Part shown: positions 23,714 to 31,854 of the stretch, one piece after another | Position numbering within the stretch: position 1 is the first letter of the stretch | Layout of the letters: every line of letters starts with the position of its first letter | DNA from: Paractinoplanes tereljensis | GTDB lineage: Bacteria; Actinomycetota; Actinomycetes; Mycobacteriales; Micromonosporaceae | Direction of reading: 5' to 3' | Assembly (NCBI RefSeq): GCF_016862435.1 | Contig: NZ_BOMY01000033.1 | Location: 62,001 to 126,000 of the forward strand | Length of the DNA: 64,000 nt | Translations under genes and position numbers: made by a program | The notes under the pieces: generated by a model | Told to the model about the DNA's origin: nothing | The model's database searches: none | What the model saw: the letters and a program-made list of their open reading frames with translations, nothing else

Positions 23714-26392
23714 TCAGATGAGGCCGAGCGCGCGGGCCCGCCGCACCGCCTCGTTGCGCCGCGCCGCGGACAGCTTCCGCAGGATGCTGCGCACGTGCGT
23801 CTTGACCGTGTTGACCGAGACATACAGGGTGGCGGCGATCTCCTCGGTCGGCAGCATCGCCGCCATTCCCTCCAGTACCTCCATCTCGCGCTTGCTGAGC
23901 TGCTCGTACACCACCATCGCTCCGCTCGCGGCCGGACCCGGCCGGGCGGCGGTCGCGATGCCCTGCAGCTGGCGGTACTGCGCGGCGAGCTCGTCGTCGT
24001 CGCGCAGCACCCGGCGCAGGTCGGCCCACACCTGCTGAACCACCCGGCGCTGGGACTCCGGCGTGGCCGCCCGCAGCGCCTGCCGCAGCGCGGCCCGGGC
24101 GTCGTCGAGCTCACCCTGCCGGGCGGCGGCCGTGGCCAGCACCAACCAGGCCTCCAGGCTCACCGGTGCGGCCACCCCTGTCGCACCGGCCAGCGGCTCC
24201 ACGATCTCCCGCGCCTGAGCGGCGTCGCTGTTCGCGGCGAGCGCCGACGCGGTCACCACCGCCGCGTCGTCGGCGCCGGGATCGGCCAGGTCGGCGAGGA
24301 TCTCCAGCGCCTCCTCCGGCTGGCCCATGGTGACCAGCAACCGGGCCCGGGTGAGCGTCAGCTGCCGGGTGAGCCAGGACGGCGCGGCCAGCCAGCCCGG
24401 TACCGACACCGTGTCGCCGAGTGCGGTGAGCGCGCTGCGCAGTTCGCCGCGCGCCTGCAGGCGGCGGGAGCGGATCAGGGCGAACGCCGCGTGGATCATT
24501 CCGTCCGCCGGGCGGATCCGGCGGGGGTCGGCGACCCGCAGGTGCCGGCCGGCGGTGTCGATGTCGTATCGCTCCATCGCGACCCAGGCGAGTGCCAACT
24601 CGGCCCCGACCGGCCGGCTCGCCGGGCCCAGCCCGAGCCGGTCGGCGAGCTCGGTGGCCTGGTCGGCGAGTTTCTCGGCATGCCGCAGCCGGCCCCGATG
24701 GGCCTCGATCAGGGCCAGGTGGGCGAGCGCTCCGATCCGGACGTTCTCGAAGGTTCCGTCGGCCGCGTTGGCCGTCTCGGTGAGGGTCACCGCGGCCGCG
24801 TCGACCGCCCCGATCCGGCTCTGCGCGTCGCCCTTGGCGCCGAGGACCAGCACCCGCAGCTCGCGGTGCCGGTCGGCGCGGCCGGCCGGCATCTGCGCGA
24901 GCAGGTCCTCGGCGGCGGAGGCGGTGTGCAGCACCGCGGTGGTGTCGTCCCGCAGCCGGGCCAGCACCACGCCGGTGACCAGGTGAGCGACCGCCAGTGC
25001 CGGGGTGTACCCGCTGGTCCGGCTCATCATCATCTCCTCGGCCCGGTCCAGGTGCGCCGCCGAGGTGACGGTGTCCCGGACCGACAGGGCCAGTGCGGCC
25101 GCCGCAACCGCGCCCTCGGGGCTGTCGATACCGGCCGGCAGGGCCGACAGGTGCTCGCCGATCCGGCCGGTCCGGCCCTCCAGAAGCAGCCGTCCGATCG
25201 CGAAGTCCTCGACCACTACGGCCGCGGCCATACTCCAGTCGCCGGCCGCGACCGCGTGCGCGACGGCCTCGGTCACCTGCCCGGCACTCGCGAACCAGGT
25301 GGACGCGCGCCGGTGCAACTCCGGGATGCGTTCCGGTTCCTCCCGGCTGAGCTGGGCCTGCAGCAGCTCGGCGAACAGGCGGTGACACCGGTACGCGGTG
25401 AGCCCGTCGCCGGCCGGCTGCACGAACGCGTTCTGCCGGCACAGCGCGGTGAGCAGCCAGCGGGCATCGGTGCGGCCGGTCACGGCCCCGGCCAGCTCCG
25501 GGGTGAACACGTCGAGGATGCTGGTCTCCAGCAGGAAGGTGCGCACGTGCGCGGGCTGGATGCGCAGCACCTCGTCCACGAAGTACTCGGCGATGGTGGC
25601 CTCGTTCCCGGTGATCGTGGCGACCAGGCTCTCGGCGTCCCCGCTGTCGGCCAGGGCCATGGCGAACAGCCGCAGCCCGGCGGCCCAGCCCTCGGTGTGT
25701 TGCAGCAGGGACGCGGTCGCGTCCCGGCTCAGCGGCAGCCGGTGCAGGGCCAGGAACTCGGCGGCCTCGTCGGCGGTGAAGGCGAGATCCTCACTGCGGA
25801 TCTCCTCGAGACGACCGGCCAGCCGGTAGCGATGCAGCGGCAGCGGCGGGTCCCACCGGCCGATCAGCACCAGGCGCAGCATCCGGCCGGTATGTCGCAG
25901 CACGAACTCCAGGTCGGTGGCCCACTCGTGCCCGGCCAGGTTGGACACCCCGTCGAGCACCAGCACCACCGGCGTGGGCTGGTCGGCGAGCGCGGTGGCC
26001 AGGCGGACCAGGAAGGACCGCTCGGCGGAGACGCCGGGCGGTGCCGACAGCGACGAAGCGATGGGCACCCCGGCGCGGCGTAGCGCCTCCAGGATGTACG
26101 CCCACGGCGAGTCCTCCGCCTCGAGAGTGATCCAGGCGATCGGGTAGCCGGGGGAACCCTGGGCGGCCCAGGCGGAGACAAGCTGAGTCTTGCCCGCTCC
26201 GGCCGGGCCGACCACCAGGGTGACCGGCTCGCGGACACCGCGGGCCAGTCGTTCGGTCAGGCGGGGCCGGGCGACCAGGAAACTGGGCGGCTCCGGCATG
26301 GCGAATTTCGACTGCAGCAACGGATCGCCGCCGGTAGCAAGGGCTCTGACCGGGGCGGAGATCTGTGCCGGGACGACGAGCTCAGCTGTCAC
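23714..26392 (-). CDS. MalT-like LuxR family ATP-binding transcriptional regulator (second)
   Basis: 892 residues from GTG 26392, chosen because GGAGGGAG lies 4 nt upstream; the frame stays open to 26533. Walker A is GPAGAGKT (about 62-69), Walker B VVLVLDGVSNLAG, then TPR-like helical repeats, then the LuxR helix-turn-helix with LSKREMEVLEGMAAMLPTEE and VNTVKTHVRSILRKL near the C-terminus. It has the same plan as the regulator at 8003 but is not a recent copy. It is probably co-transcribed with the BrkB gene. It is the second candidate for the dyad-reading factor. Confidence 0.9.
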   Translation of the reverse strand: MTAELVVPAQISAPVRALATGGDPLLQSKFAMPEPPSFLVARPRLTERLARGVREPVTLVVGPAGAGKTQLVSAWAAQGSPGYPIAWITLEAEDSPWAYILEALRRAGVPIASSLSAPPGVSAERSFLVRLATALADQPTPVVLVLDGVSNLAGHEWATDLEFVLRHTGRMLRLVLIGRWDPPLPLHRYRLAGRLEEIRSEDLAFTADEAAEFLALHRLPLSRDATASLLQHTEGWAAGLRLFAMALADSGDAESLVATITGNEATIAEYFVDEVLRIQPAHVRTFLLETSILDVFTPELAGAVTGRTDARWLLTALCRQNAFVQPAGDGLTAYRCHRLFAELLQAQLSREEPERIPELHRRASTWFASAGQVTEAVAHAVAAGDWSMAAAVVVEDFAIGRLLLEGRTGRIGEHLSALPAGIDSPEGAVAAAALALSVRDTVTSAAHLDRAEEMMMSRTSGYTPALAVAHLVTGVVLARLRDDTTAVLHTASAAEDLLAQMPAGRADRHRELRVLVLGAKGDAQSRIGAVDAAAVTLTETANAADGTFENVRIGALAHLALIEAHRGRLRHAEKLADQATELADRLGLGPASRPVGAELALAWVAMERYDIDTAGRHLRVADPRRIRPADGMIHAAFALIRSRRLQARGELRSALTALGDTVSVPGWLAAPSWLTRQLTLTRARLLVTMGQPEEALEILADLADPGADDAAVVTASALAANSDAAQAREIVEPLAGATGVAAPVSLEAWLVLATAAARQGELDDARAALRQALRAATPESQRRVVQQVWADLRRVLRDDDELAAQYRQLQGIATAARPGPAASGAMVVYEQLSKREMEVLEGMAAMLPTEEIAATLYVSVNTVKTHVRSILRKLSAARRNEAVRRARALGLI

Positions 26393-26553
26393 AATGCTCC
26401 CTCCGCAGGCACGGGCGTGGAACGACTGGATCATCGTGGTCCGCCGGAACAGCGTTTCGCATCGTCCGAAACGGATTAAGCGCTGAGTCACCCTCTCATT
26501 ACGCGAAGCCAAGTTTCCAGTCTGCGTTGACAATTTTCGATTCTTGTGGGCGG

Positions 26554-27036
26554 TCAGAGCGAATCGCGGTGCAGCACTCGGGCGGTGATCCGGTCGACCG
26601 CGGCATCGCCGGCCGAGGCTCCGCTGCGGATCCGGCCGATCAATTCGTCGACCATGGTGTCCCGCTGGCCGCGGACGAGTGCCTGGATCCGGTCCGGCTC
26701 CTGTTCCAGCATCGCCAGGACGTCGTCGAGGATGCCCTGGACCAGTGGCCGCAGTACCCGTTCCAGCTGGGCGTCGACCATCCGATCCACGATGGCCGAG
26801 GTGGCCAGCGCGGTCACCGCGGTGTCCAGGGCCCGGGCCGCCCGCTGCCGCGCCCGGGCCTGCTCGGCGGCGCCCCGGCCGGCGAGGTCGGCGAGGCGCT
26901 GCCGGGTGGACGCGGTGGTGGTGACCACGATGTGCACGGCGCTGAACTGCACCGCGGCCAGGGTCAGCTCGGTGGCCTCGCCGGCCTGCACCGCGGCACC
27001 CACCAGGACGTCGCGCAGCCGGGTCAGCTGATTCAC
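26554..27036 (-). CDS. Hypothetical helical protein
   Basis: 160 residues from a GTG at 27036 that overlaps the stop of the preceding gene (GTGA). It is mostly alpha-helical and charged, with ARARQRAARALDTAVTALA and LEQEPDRIQALVRGQRDTMV. It has no cysteine, no signal peptide and only a moderately hydrophobic segment near 29-45. I do not recognise the family. Coupling to the DUF6325-like gene suggests the two act together. The longer open frame that runs to 27744 is a shadow of that neighbour. Confidence 0.6.
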   Translation of the reverse strand: MNQLTRLRDVLVGAAVQAGEATELTLAAVQFSAVHIVVTTTASTRQRLADLAGRGAAEQARARQRAARALDTAVTALATSAIVDRMVDAQLERVLRPLVQGILDDVLAMLEQEPDRIQALVRGQRDTMVDELIGRIRSGASAGDAAVDRITARVLHRDSL

Positions 27037-27578
27037 GGCGCAGCCGAGGAGGCGCGCTCGAACTCGTCGAGCTCGGCCGCCTCCTCCGCCGAGACCAGGC
27101 CGATGCCGACCAGGTCGAGTGGGCTGATGAAGCCGTCGGTGAGCCGGTAGCCGCCGGCCCGGGCGATGGCGTCGCGCAGCGGCACCGCCCAGTGGTGCTC
27201 GATGAGCAGCAGGGCCGCGGCGCTGTCGTCGGGAATCTCGCTCAGCACGTCCCAGGCCTGGCCGTCGTCGAAGAGCCGGATGCCGTCGGCGGCGGCCACC
27301 GAGCCCAGCGCGGCACCCAGCTGCGCACCGTCCTCGCCGTCGATGCCGAGGCCGATCAGCGCGCCGACCTTGCTGCCCAGCTCCACCGCCTCCTCGGTGG
27401 TCAAATTGCTGAGGTGCTCGACCTCGACCTCGCCGTCCGGGTCCTTGTAGACGGCGAGCGCGTCGATCACCCGGACCGCGTCGCTCGCGCGCAGCCGCTC
27501 CAGTTCGGCGATGACCTCGCCGTGGAAGTCCGGGTGGGTGAAGCCCAGCACGATGAGCTGGACGGGTCCGATGGACAT
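27033..27578 (-). CDS. DUF6325/DUF1269-like protein
   Basis: 181 residues from ATG 27578, preceded by GGAGGGAG. It opens MSIGPVQLIVLGFTHPDFHG, then VRVIDALAVYKDPDGEVEVE, then a Gly/Ala-rich middle (LGSKVGALIGLGIDGEDGAQ) and the AALLLIEHHWAVPLRDAIARAGG block seen in the DUF6325 pair. A C-terminal acidic helix, VSAEEAAELDEFERA, replaces the SHOCT protein. It is first in a two-gene operon, with a dyad 68 nt upstream. Function unknown. Confidence 0.78.
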   Translation of the reverse strand: MSIGPVQLIVLGFTHPDFHGEVIAELERLRASDAVRVIDALAVYKDPDGEVEVEHLSNLTTEEAVELGSKVGALIGLGIDGEDGAQLGAALGSVAAADGIRLFDDGQAWDVLSEIPDDSAAALLLIEHHWAVPLRDAIARAGGYRLTDGFISPLDLVGIGLVSAEEAAELDEFERASSAAP

Positions 27579-27646
27579 GCGAATCCACTCCCTCCGGGCC
27601 CGGCGGGCCACCGGTGAACCGTCCCGCCGGAGGGGATTTGATCACC

Positions 27647-27663
27647 TCATCCGGCCGGGGTGA
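27647..27663. promoter_or_regulatory. 17-bp dyad operator, copy 9, between divergent genes
   Basis: TCATCCG-gcc-GGGGTGA, between the DUF6325-like gene (minus, 68 nt away) and the Rv1733c-family gene (plus, 23 nt to ATG 27687 or 62 nt to ATG 27726). Confidence 0.68.
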
Positions 27664-27686
27664 CCGGCGAACTTCACTCCGCCGTG

Positions 27687-28268
27687 ATGACGTCACCGGT
27701 CGCCCGGCCGATGACTCTCGATGGCATGCGACGTTTGGCTGCACGCCTGTGCTGGGGCCGGAATCCGTTGCGCCGCCGCGAGGATCGGCTCGAGGGGTGG
27801 CTCAACGCGGTGCTGCTTCTCGCGTTCCTCCTGATCGGCTCCACCCTGGCCGCCCACCTCTCCCGGTCTACCTACCGGGAACAGACGCGGGTGGTCGCGT
27901 GGGAGCGGCAGCACCGCTTCGAGGTGTGGGCGATGCTGCTCGAGACGCCGACTCCGGCGGCGAAGGCCCGATGGAAGGCCCCGGACGGCACGCCGCGGGT
28001 GGGCCGGGTGATCGCCGACCCGGCGACGTCCGTGGCGGGCACCTGGGTGACCGTCTGGGTCGACGAGAACGGCGCGCCGGCCAGTCCACCGCTGCGCCGC
28101 AGCCCGGTGACCTCGGCGGCGGGGGTGGCGATCGCCGCGATCATCCTGGTCGCGGTGGGGATCCTGCTCGTCTGGCTACCCTGCCGCCTCCTGCTGAACC
28201 GTTTCCGTCTGCGGGCGTGGCAGGCGGAGTGGCTCCGGGTCGGTCCGCGCTGGTCCCGATACCGATGA
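27687..28268 (+). CDS. Rv1733c-family membrane protein
   Basis: 193 residues from ATG 27687; in-frame ATGs at 27711 and 27726 are alternatives and no ribosome site is decisive. A basic N-terminus with GRNPLRRREDRLEGW leads into a membrane helix (NAVLLLAFLLIGSTLAAHL). An extracellular-type domain follows with RWKAPDGTPRVGRV and GTWVTVWVDENG, then a second helix and a C-terminal EWLRVGPRWSRYR. This matches the Rv1733c family; the mycobacterial founder is a known member of the DosR dormancy regulon. Its molecular function is unknown. It ends in a terminator shared with the converging operon. Confidence 0.82.
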   Translation: MTSPVARPMTLDGMRRLAARLCWGRNPLRRREDRLEGWLNAVLLLAFLLIGSTLAAHLSRSTYREQTRVVAWERQHRFEVWAMLLETPTPAAKARWKAPDGTPRVGRVIADPATSVAGTWVTVWVDENGAPASPPLRRSPVTSAAGVAIAAIILVAVGILLVWLPCRLLLNRFRLRAWQAEWLRVGPRWSRYR

Positions 28269-28300
28269 GCCCGGCGGGTCGGGAACGACCCACCGGGCTC
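28267..28300. terminator. Bidirectional hairpin terminator
   Basis: 15-bp stem with one mismatch (28267-28281 with 28286-28300) and a GGAA loop. It sits between converging genes and begins inside the stop codon of the Rv1733c-family gene. Confidence 0.82.
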
Positions 28301-28316
28301 GGCACTGCCAGGCTGA

Positions 28317-28739
28317 TCAGGCCACGTCGGCCAGCTTCAGGCCGTCGACGACCTGCTGGAACTCGGCCAGCTTCTCCGGGCAGTACACCTTGATGATCAG
28401 CAGCTGGCCGTGTACCACCTTGTTGTCGGCGATGACCGGCCGCTGGCCCGGCCCGGTCGCCCCGTTGGTCAGCTGTCCGTAGAGGATGCCCTTGGCGAGG
28501 GCGTTGCCGGGGTCGTGACAGACCGCGCCGCCGTCATCGCCGAGCACCGAGACGATCTGGCTGGTGGTCGGTACCCGTACCCCGGCCGAGGCCAGCTCGG
28601 CCGAGAGCTCCGCCGCCTTCCTCCGGGCCTCGTCGTTCTCCTTGTTGGTGTGGTAAATGGCCACCCCGACGCCGACCAGCAGCAGGAAGATCAGGCCCAG
28701 CACCACGTAGGTGACGCGTCGTTCGCTCGCCGCGGTCAT
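28317..28739 (-). CDS. Small single-pass membrane protein
   Basis: 140 residues; the ATG overlaps the stop of the permease gene (ATGA). It starts MTAASERRVTYVVLGLIFLL, giving one N-terminal membrane anchor (about 9-28). A short coiled region (KENDEARRKAAELSAELAS) and a soluble outer domain with two cysteines (GGAVCHD and KVYCPEKLAEF) follow. I do not recognise the family. The tight coupling suggests a partner or sensor for the amino-acid antiporter. Confidence 0.7.
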   Translation of the reverse strand: MTAASERRVTYVVLGLIFLLLVGVGVAIYHTNKENDEARRKAAELSAELASAGVRVPTTSQIVSVLGDDGGAVCHDPGNALAKGILYGQLTNGATGPGQRPVIADNKVVHGQLLIIKVYCPEKLAEFQQVVDGLKLADVA

Positions 28740-30190
28740 GACACCGCCACCTCCTCGGCCGGGGCCTCGGTCCGCCAGGACGGCTTGCGGAAGCGATAGA
28801 AGAGGTACGGCACGAGCAGGCCGAGCCCGAGCGCGCCGCCCGCGACGATCGCCACGTACGTCCCGACACTGCCGGAGCCGAACTGCGACGGCGGGACGAA
28901 GCCGATCAGCAGGGCGGCGAGGGAGGCGGCGAAGCCGACCCCACACAGCCCGACGAGCATCGGCGCCCGGTAGCCACGCGGGTGGTCCGGCTGGGTGCGG
29001 CGCAGCCGCACGGCCGCCACGAACATCAGCAGGTACACGATCAGATACACCTGCGTGGTGATCACCGAGAAGATCCAGTACACGCTGGACACGTCCGGGA
29101 TGAACGCGTAGCCCAGCGCGATCACGGTCGTCACCAGACCCTGGGTGACCAGGATGTTCTGCTGCACGCCGTGCTTGTTCAGCCGCTGCAGGAACGGCGG
29201 CAGGTAGCCCTCCTGGCGGGCGATCAGCAGCAGGCCCTTGGACGGGCCGGCCAGCCAGGTGAGCATGCCGCCCAGCGACGCCGCAACCAGCATGATGCCG
29301 ACGATCGGCGTCAGCCAGGTGGACCCGAACTGGGCGAACATGGCGTCGAACGCCTGCATCACGCCCGCGGTCAGCGACAGCTGATCGGCCGGGACCACCC
29401 AGCTGATCGCCAGCGCCGGCAGGATGAAGATCAACAACACCAGGCCCATGGACAGGAACATCGCCTTCGGGAACTCCTTGCCGGGTTCCTTCAGCGACCC
29501 CACGTGTACGGCGTTCATCTCCATGCCGGAGTACGACAGGAAGTTGTTGACGATCAGCACCAGGCTGGACAGCCCGGCCCAGGCCGGTAGCAGGTTGCTC
29601 GCCGTCATCGGGGCCGCCGACTCGTTGCCCTGACCGAGGAAGACCGCGCCCAGCGTCACCAGCACGACGCCGGGGATCAGCGTCCCGATGATCAGGCCGC
29701 CGCTGGCCAGCCCGGCCACCGACCCGGTTCCGCGGGACGACACCCAGACCCCGGTCCAGTAGCAGACCATGATCACCAGAGCGGTCCAGAGCCCGCTGGT
29801 GGCCAGGTCCGGGTTGATGACGTAGGCCAGGGTGCTGGCCACGAAGCCGAGCAGGCTCGGGTAATAGAAGATCGTCATCGCGAACTGGCACCAGACCGCG
29901 AGGAAGCCCATCGGCTTCGACAGTCCCTGGCTGACCCAGTTGTAGACGCCACCGGTCCAGCCGGACGCCAGCTCGGCCGAGACCAGCGAGGTCGGCAGCA
30001 GGAAGACGATAGCCGGCACGATGTACAGGAAGATGCAGGCCAAGCCGTAGACGGCCATGGTCGGTGCGGCGCGCAGGCTCGCCACCGAACTGGTGGTCAT
30101 CAGCGCCAGCGCGATCCAGGAGATGTAGTGGATCGGTCGTGGCCGGGCCCCGGCCGGTGACCGTTGTGCGGGCACATCCTTCGTGCTCAC
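28736..30190 (-). CDS. APC-family amino-acid permease, glutamate/GABA antiporter-like
   Basis: 484 residues from GTG 30190 with GAGGGAGGG upstream. There are about 12 membrane helices. Family features: MTTSSVASLRAAPTMAVYGL in helix 1, PTSLVSAELASGWTGGVYNW, FLSYSGMEMNAVHVGSLKEP and LAGPSKGLLLIARQEGYLPP, which resemble GadC/YjeM-type exchangers. GadC swaps glutamate for GABA in acid resistance; no decarboxylase gene is visible here, so the true substrate is open. A dyad lies 63 nt upstream. It is divergent from glutamine synthetase, fitting a nitrogen or acid role. Confidence 0.82.
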   Translation of the reverse strand: MSTKDVPAQRSPAGARPRPIHYISWIALALMTTSSVASLRAAPTMAVYGLACIFLYIVPAIVFLLPTSLVSAELASGWTGGVYNWVSQGLSKPMGFLAVWCQFAMTIFYYPSLLGFVASTLAYVINPDLATSGLWTALVIMVCYWTGVWVSSRGTGSVAGLASGGLIIGTLIPGVVLVTLGAVFLGQGNESAAPMTASNLLPAWAGLSSLVLIVNNFLSYSGMEMNAVHVGSLKEPGKEFPKAMFLSMGLVLLIFILPALAISWVVPADQLSLTAGVMQAFDAMFAQFGSTWLTPIVGIMLVAASLGGMLTWLAGPSKGLLLIARQEGYLPPFLQRLNKHGVQQNILVTQGLVTTVIALGYAFIPDVSSVYWIFSVITTQVYLIVYLLMFVAAVRLRRTQPDHPRGYRAPMLVGLCGVGFAASLAALLIGFVPPSQFGSGSVGTYVAIVAGGALGLGLLVPYLFYRFRKPSWRTEAPAEEVAVS

Positions 30191-30253
30191 GCTGGACTCC
30201 CTCCCTCAGCGGGTTATGCCGGGAATCATCAGCGCCGATCTCCCGGGGCGGCC

Positions 30254-30270
30254 TCATCCCTGACGGGTGT
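30254..30270. promoter_or_regulatory. 17-bp dyad operator, copy 10
   Basis: TCATCCC-tga-CGGGTGT; the last base departs from the dyad. It is 63 nt from the permease start (minus) and 121 nt from glnII (plus). It is the weakest and rightmost copy. Confidence 0.55.
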
Positions 30271-30391
30271 TTCGGGGCGGTTAAAAGGGCGTGCACGGTT
30301 TCCGCCCTTGATCGGCGAGTCGCTAACCTAGGCGCCGCCGTGCCAGCGCCGTCCGGCAACTTCCGCACACCGCGATCAGGAGGTCGGACGC

Positions 30392-31405
30392 ATGCCGTTC
30401 AAGGCCGAATACATCTGGGTCGATGGCACCCAGCCCACCGCCAAGCTGCGCTCCAAGACCAAGGTCGTGGAGGACGGTGCCGAGCTGCCGATCTGGGGCT
30501 TCGACGGGTCCAGCACCAACCAGGCGCCCGGCGACAAGTCGGACTGTGTGCTCAAGCCGGTCTTCACCTGTCCGGACCCGATCCGCGGCGGCAAGAACGT
30601 CCTGGTCATGTGCGAGGTCCTGCTGATCGACGGCACCCCGCACCCGACCAACACCCGGGCCGCCTGCGCCGCCGTCGCGGAGAAGTTCGCCGACCAGGAA
30701 CCGATCTTCGGCATCGAGCAGGAGTACACGTTCTTCAAGGACGGCCGCCCGCTCGGCTTCCCGATCGGCGGCGGCTTCCCGGCCCCGCAGGGTGGCTACT
30801 ACTGCGGCGTCGGCTCGGACGAGGTCTTCGGCCGCGCCATCGTCGAGGCGCACATGGACCTGTGCCTCGAGGCCGGCCTGCACCTGTCCGGCATCAACGC
30901 CGAGGTCATGCCCGGCCAGTGGGAGTTCCAGGTCGGCCCGGTCGCCGCCCCGCAGGTGGCCGACGAGCTGTGGATCGCCCGGTGGCTGCTCTACCGCATC
31001 GCCGAGGACTACAACGTGTCCGCCACCCTCGACCCGAAGCCGGTCAAGGGCGACTGGAACGGTGCCGGCGCGCACACCAACTTCTCCACCAACGCGATGC
31101 GCAAGAGCTACGACGCGATCATCACCGCCGCCGAGTCGCTGGGCGGCGAGGGCAAGGTCGAGGAGCACGTCGCCGGTTACGGCGCCGACATCGAGCACCG
31201 GCTCACCGGCATGCACGAGACCGCGCCGTGGAGCAAGTACAGCTACGGCGTCTCCGACCGGGGCGCCTCGGTGCGCATCCCGTGGCAGGTGGAGAAGGAC
31301 GGCCGCGGTTACCTCGAGGACCGCCGGCCGAACGCCAACTGCGACCCGTACGTGGTCACCCGCCTGATCGTGAACACCTGCTGCTCGGCGCTGGCCGCCG
31401 TTTAA
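30392..31405 (+). CDS. glnII: Glutamine synthetase type II (eukaryote-like)
   Basis: 337 residues; ATG with AGGAGG 9 nt upstream. It makes glutamine from glutamate and ammonia with ATP. Motifs: WGFDGSSTNQAPG (about 36-48), FGIEQEYTFFKDGRPLGFPI (about 109-128), PGQWEFQVGP and KGDWNGAGAHTNFST. The length of about 340 fits GSII rather than the 470-residue GSI. In Streptomyces GSII is a stand-alone second enzyme not controlled by adenylylation. Here it could capture ammonia released by the nearby arginine deiminase pathway. Confidence 0.95.
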   Translation: MPFKAEYIWVDGTQPTAKLRSKTKVVEDGAELPIWGFDGSSTNQAPGDKSDCVLKPVFTCPDPIRGGKNVLVMCEVLLIDGTPHPTNTRAACAAVAEKFADQEPIFGIEQEYTFFKDGRPLGFPIGGGFPAPQGGYYCGVGSDEVFGRAIVEAHMDLCLEAGLHLSGINAEVMPGQWEFQVGPVAAPQVADELWIARWLLYRIAEDYNVSATLDPKPVKGDWNGAGAHTNFSTNAMRKSYDAIITAAESLGGEGKVEEHVAGYGADIEHRLTGMHETAPWSKYSYGVSDRGASVRIPWQVEKDGRGYLEDRRPNANCDPYVVTRLIVNTCCSALAAV

Positions 31406-31409
31406 GGCC

Positions 31410-31738
31410 TCAGTGCCTGAACCCGCCCACCAGGGCACTCATGTCGCCGGCGAGCTGACGTAGCTCGCCGGCGGCGTGCTGGGTGGTCTGCGCCGCCTGC
31501 GCGGTCGAGGCCGCGACCACCGACACCGCCCGGGCCACGTCGCCGCTGTGCCCGGCCGCCTCGGAGACCGTCCGGCTCATCTCGCCGGTGGTCGCCGTCT
31601 GCTCCTCCACCGTCGACGCGATCGTGGTGGTGAACTCCCGGCAATGACGACCAGGCCGATGCCGACCCCCGCGAGCAGCGCCGCGAGCTTCCGGGTCAGC
31701 GTCCATCGCAGCGTCGGCGCAGCGGCGCTCACTGTCAT
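31410..31738 (-). pseudogene. Methyl-accepting chemotaxis protein remnant (internal deletion)
   Basis: An ATG at 31738, preceded by AGAGGA, begins MTVSAAAPTLRWTLTRKLAA followed by a hydrophobic LLAGVGIGLVVIAG, the start of a chemoreceptor. Near 31640 the sequence jumps, in another frame, to TTTIASTVEEQTATTGEMSR and ends ELRQLAGDMSALVGGFRH, the last about 75 residues of a methyl-accepting protein. The sensor domain, HAMP and most of the signalling hairpin are missing and the two parts are out of frame. It is a deletion relic. Confidence 0.75.
31446..31472. terminator. Hairpin downstream of glnII (possible terminator)
   Basis: 11-bp perfect stem (31446-31456 with 31462-31472) and 5-nt loop, 40 nt after the glnII stop and inside the relic reading frame. 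There is no T run. It may end glnII transcripts or be chance coding symmetry. Confidence 0.4.
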
Positions 31739-31842
31739 GATCGTGTCCTCTTCATGCCTTGCTGTCGGCTTCCCGCTGTCGCCGTCAGCCCCCGCGCTTC
31801 GACCTCTTCGGCAGCCGGTCGGATCCGCTGAGCGGTCAGACG

Positions 31843-31848
31843 TACCCT
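31843..31848 (+). promoter_or_regulatory. Putative -10 hexamer, leaderless start
   Basis: TACCCT exactly 6 nt before ATG 31855. There is no ribosome site, which fits a leaderless transcript. Confidence 0.45.
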
Positions 31849-31854
31849 CCTCGA

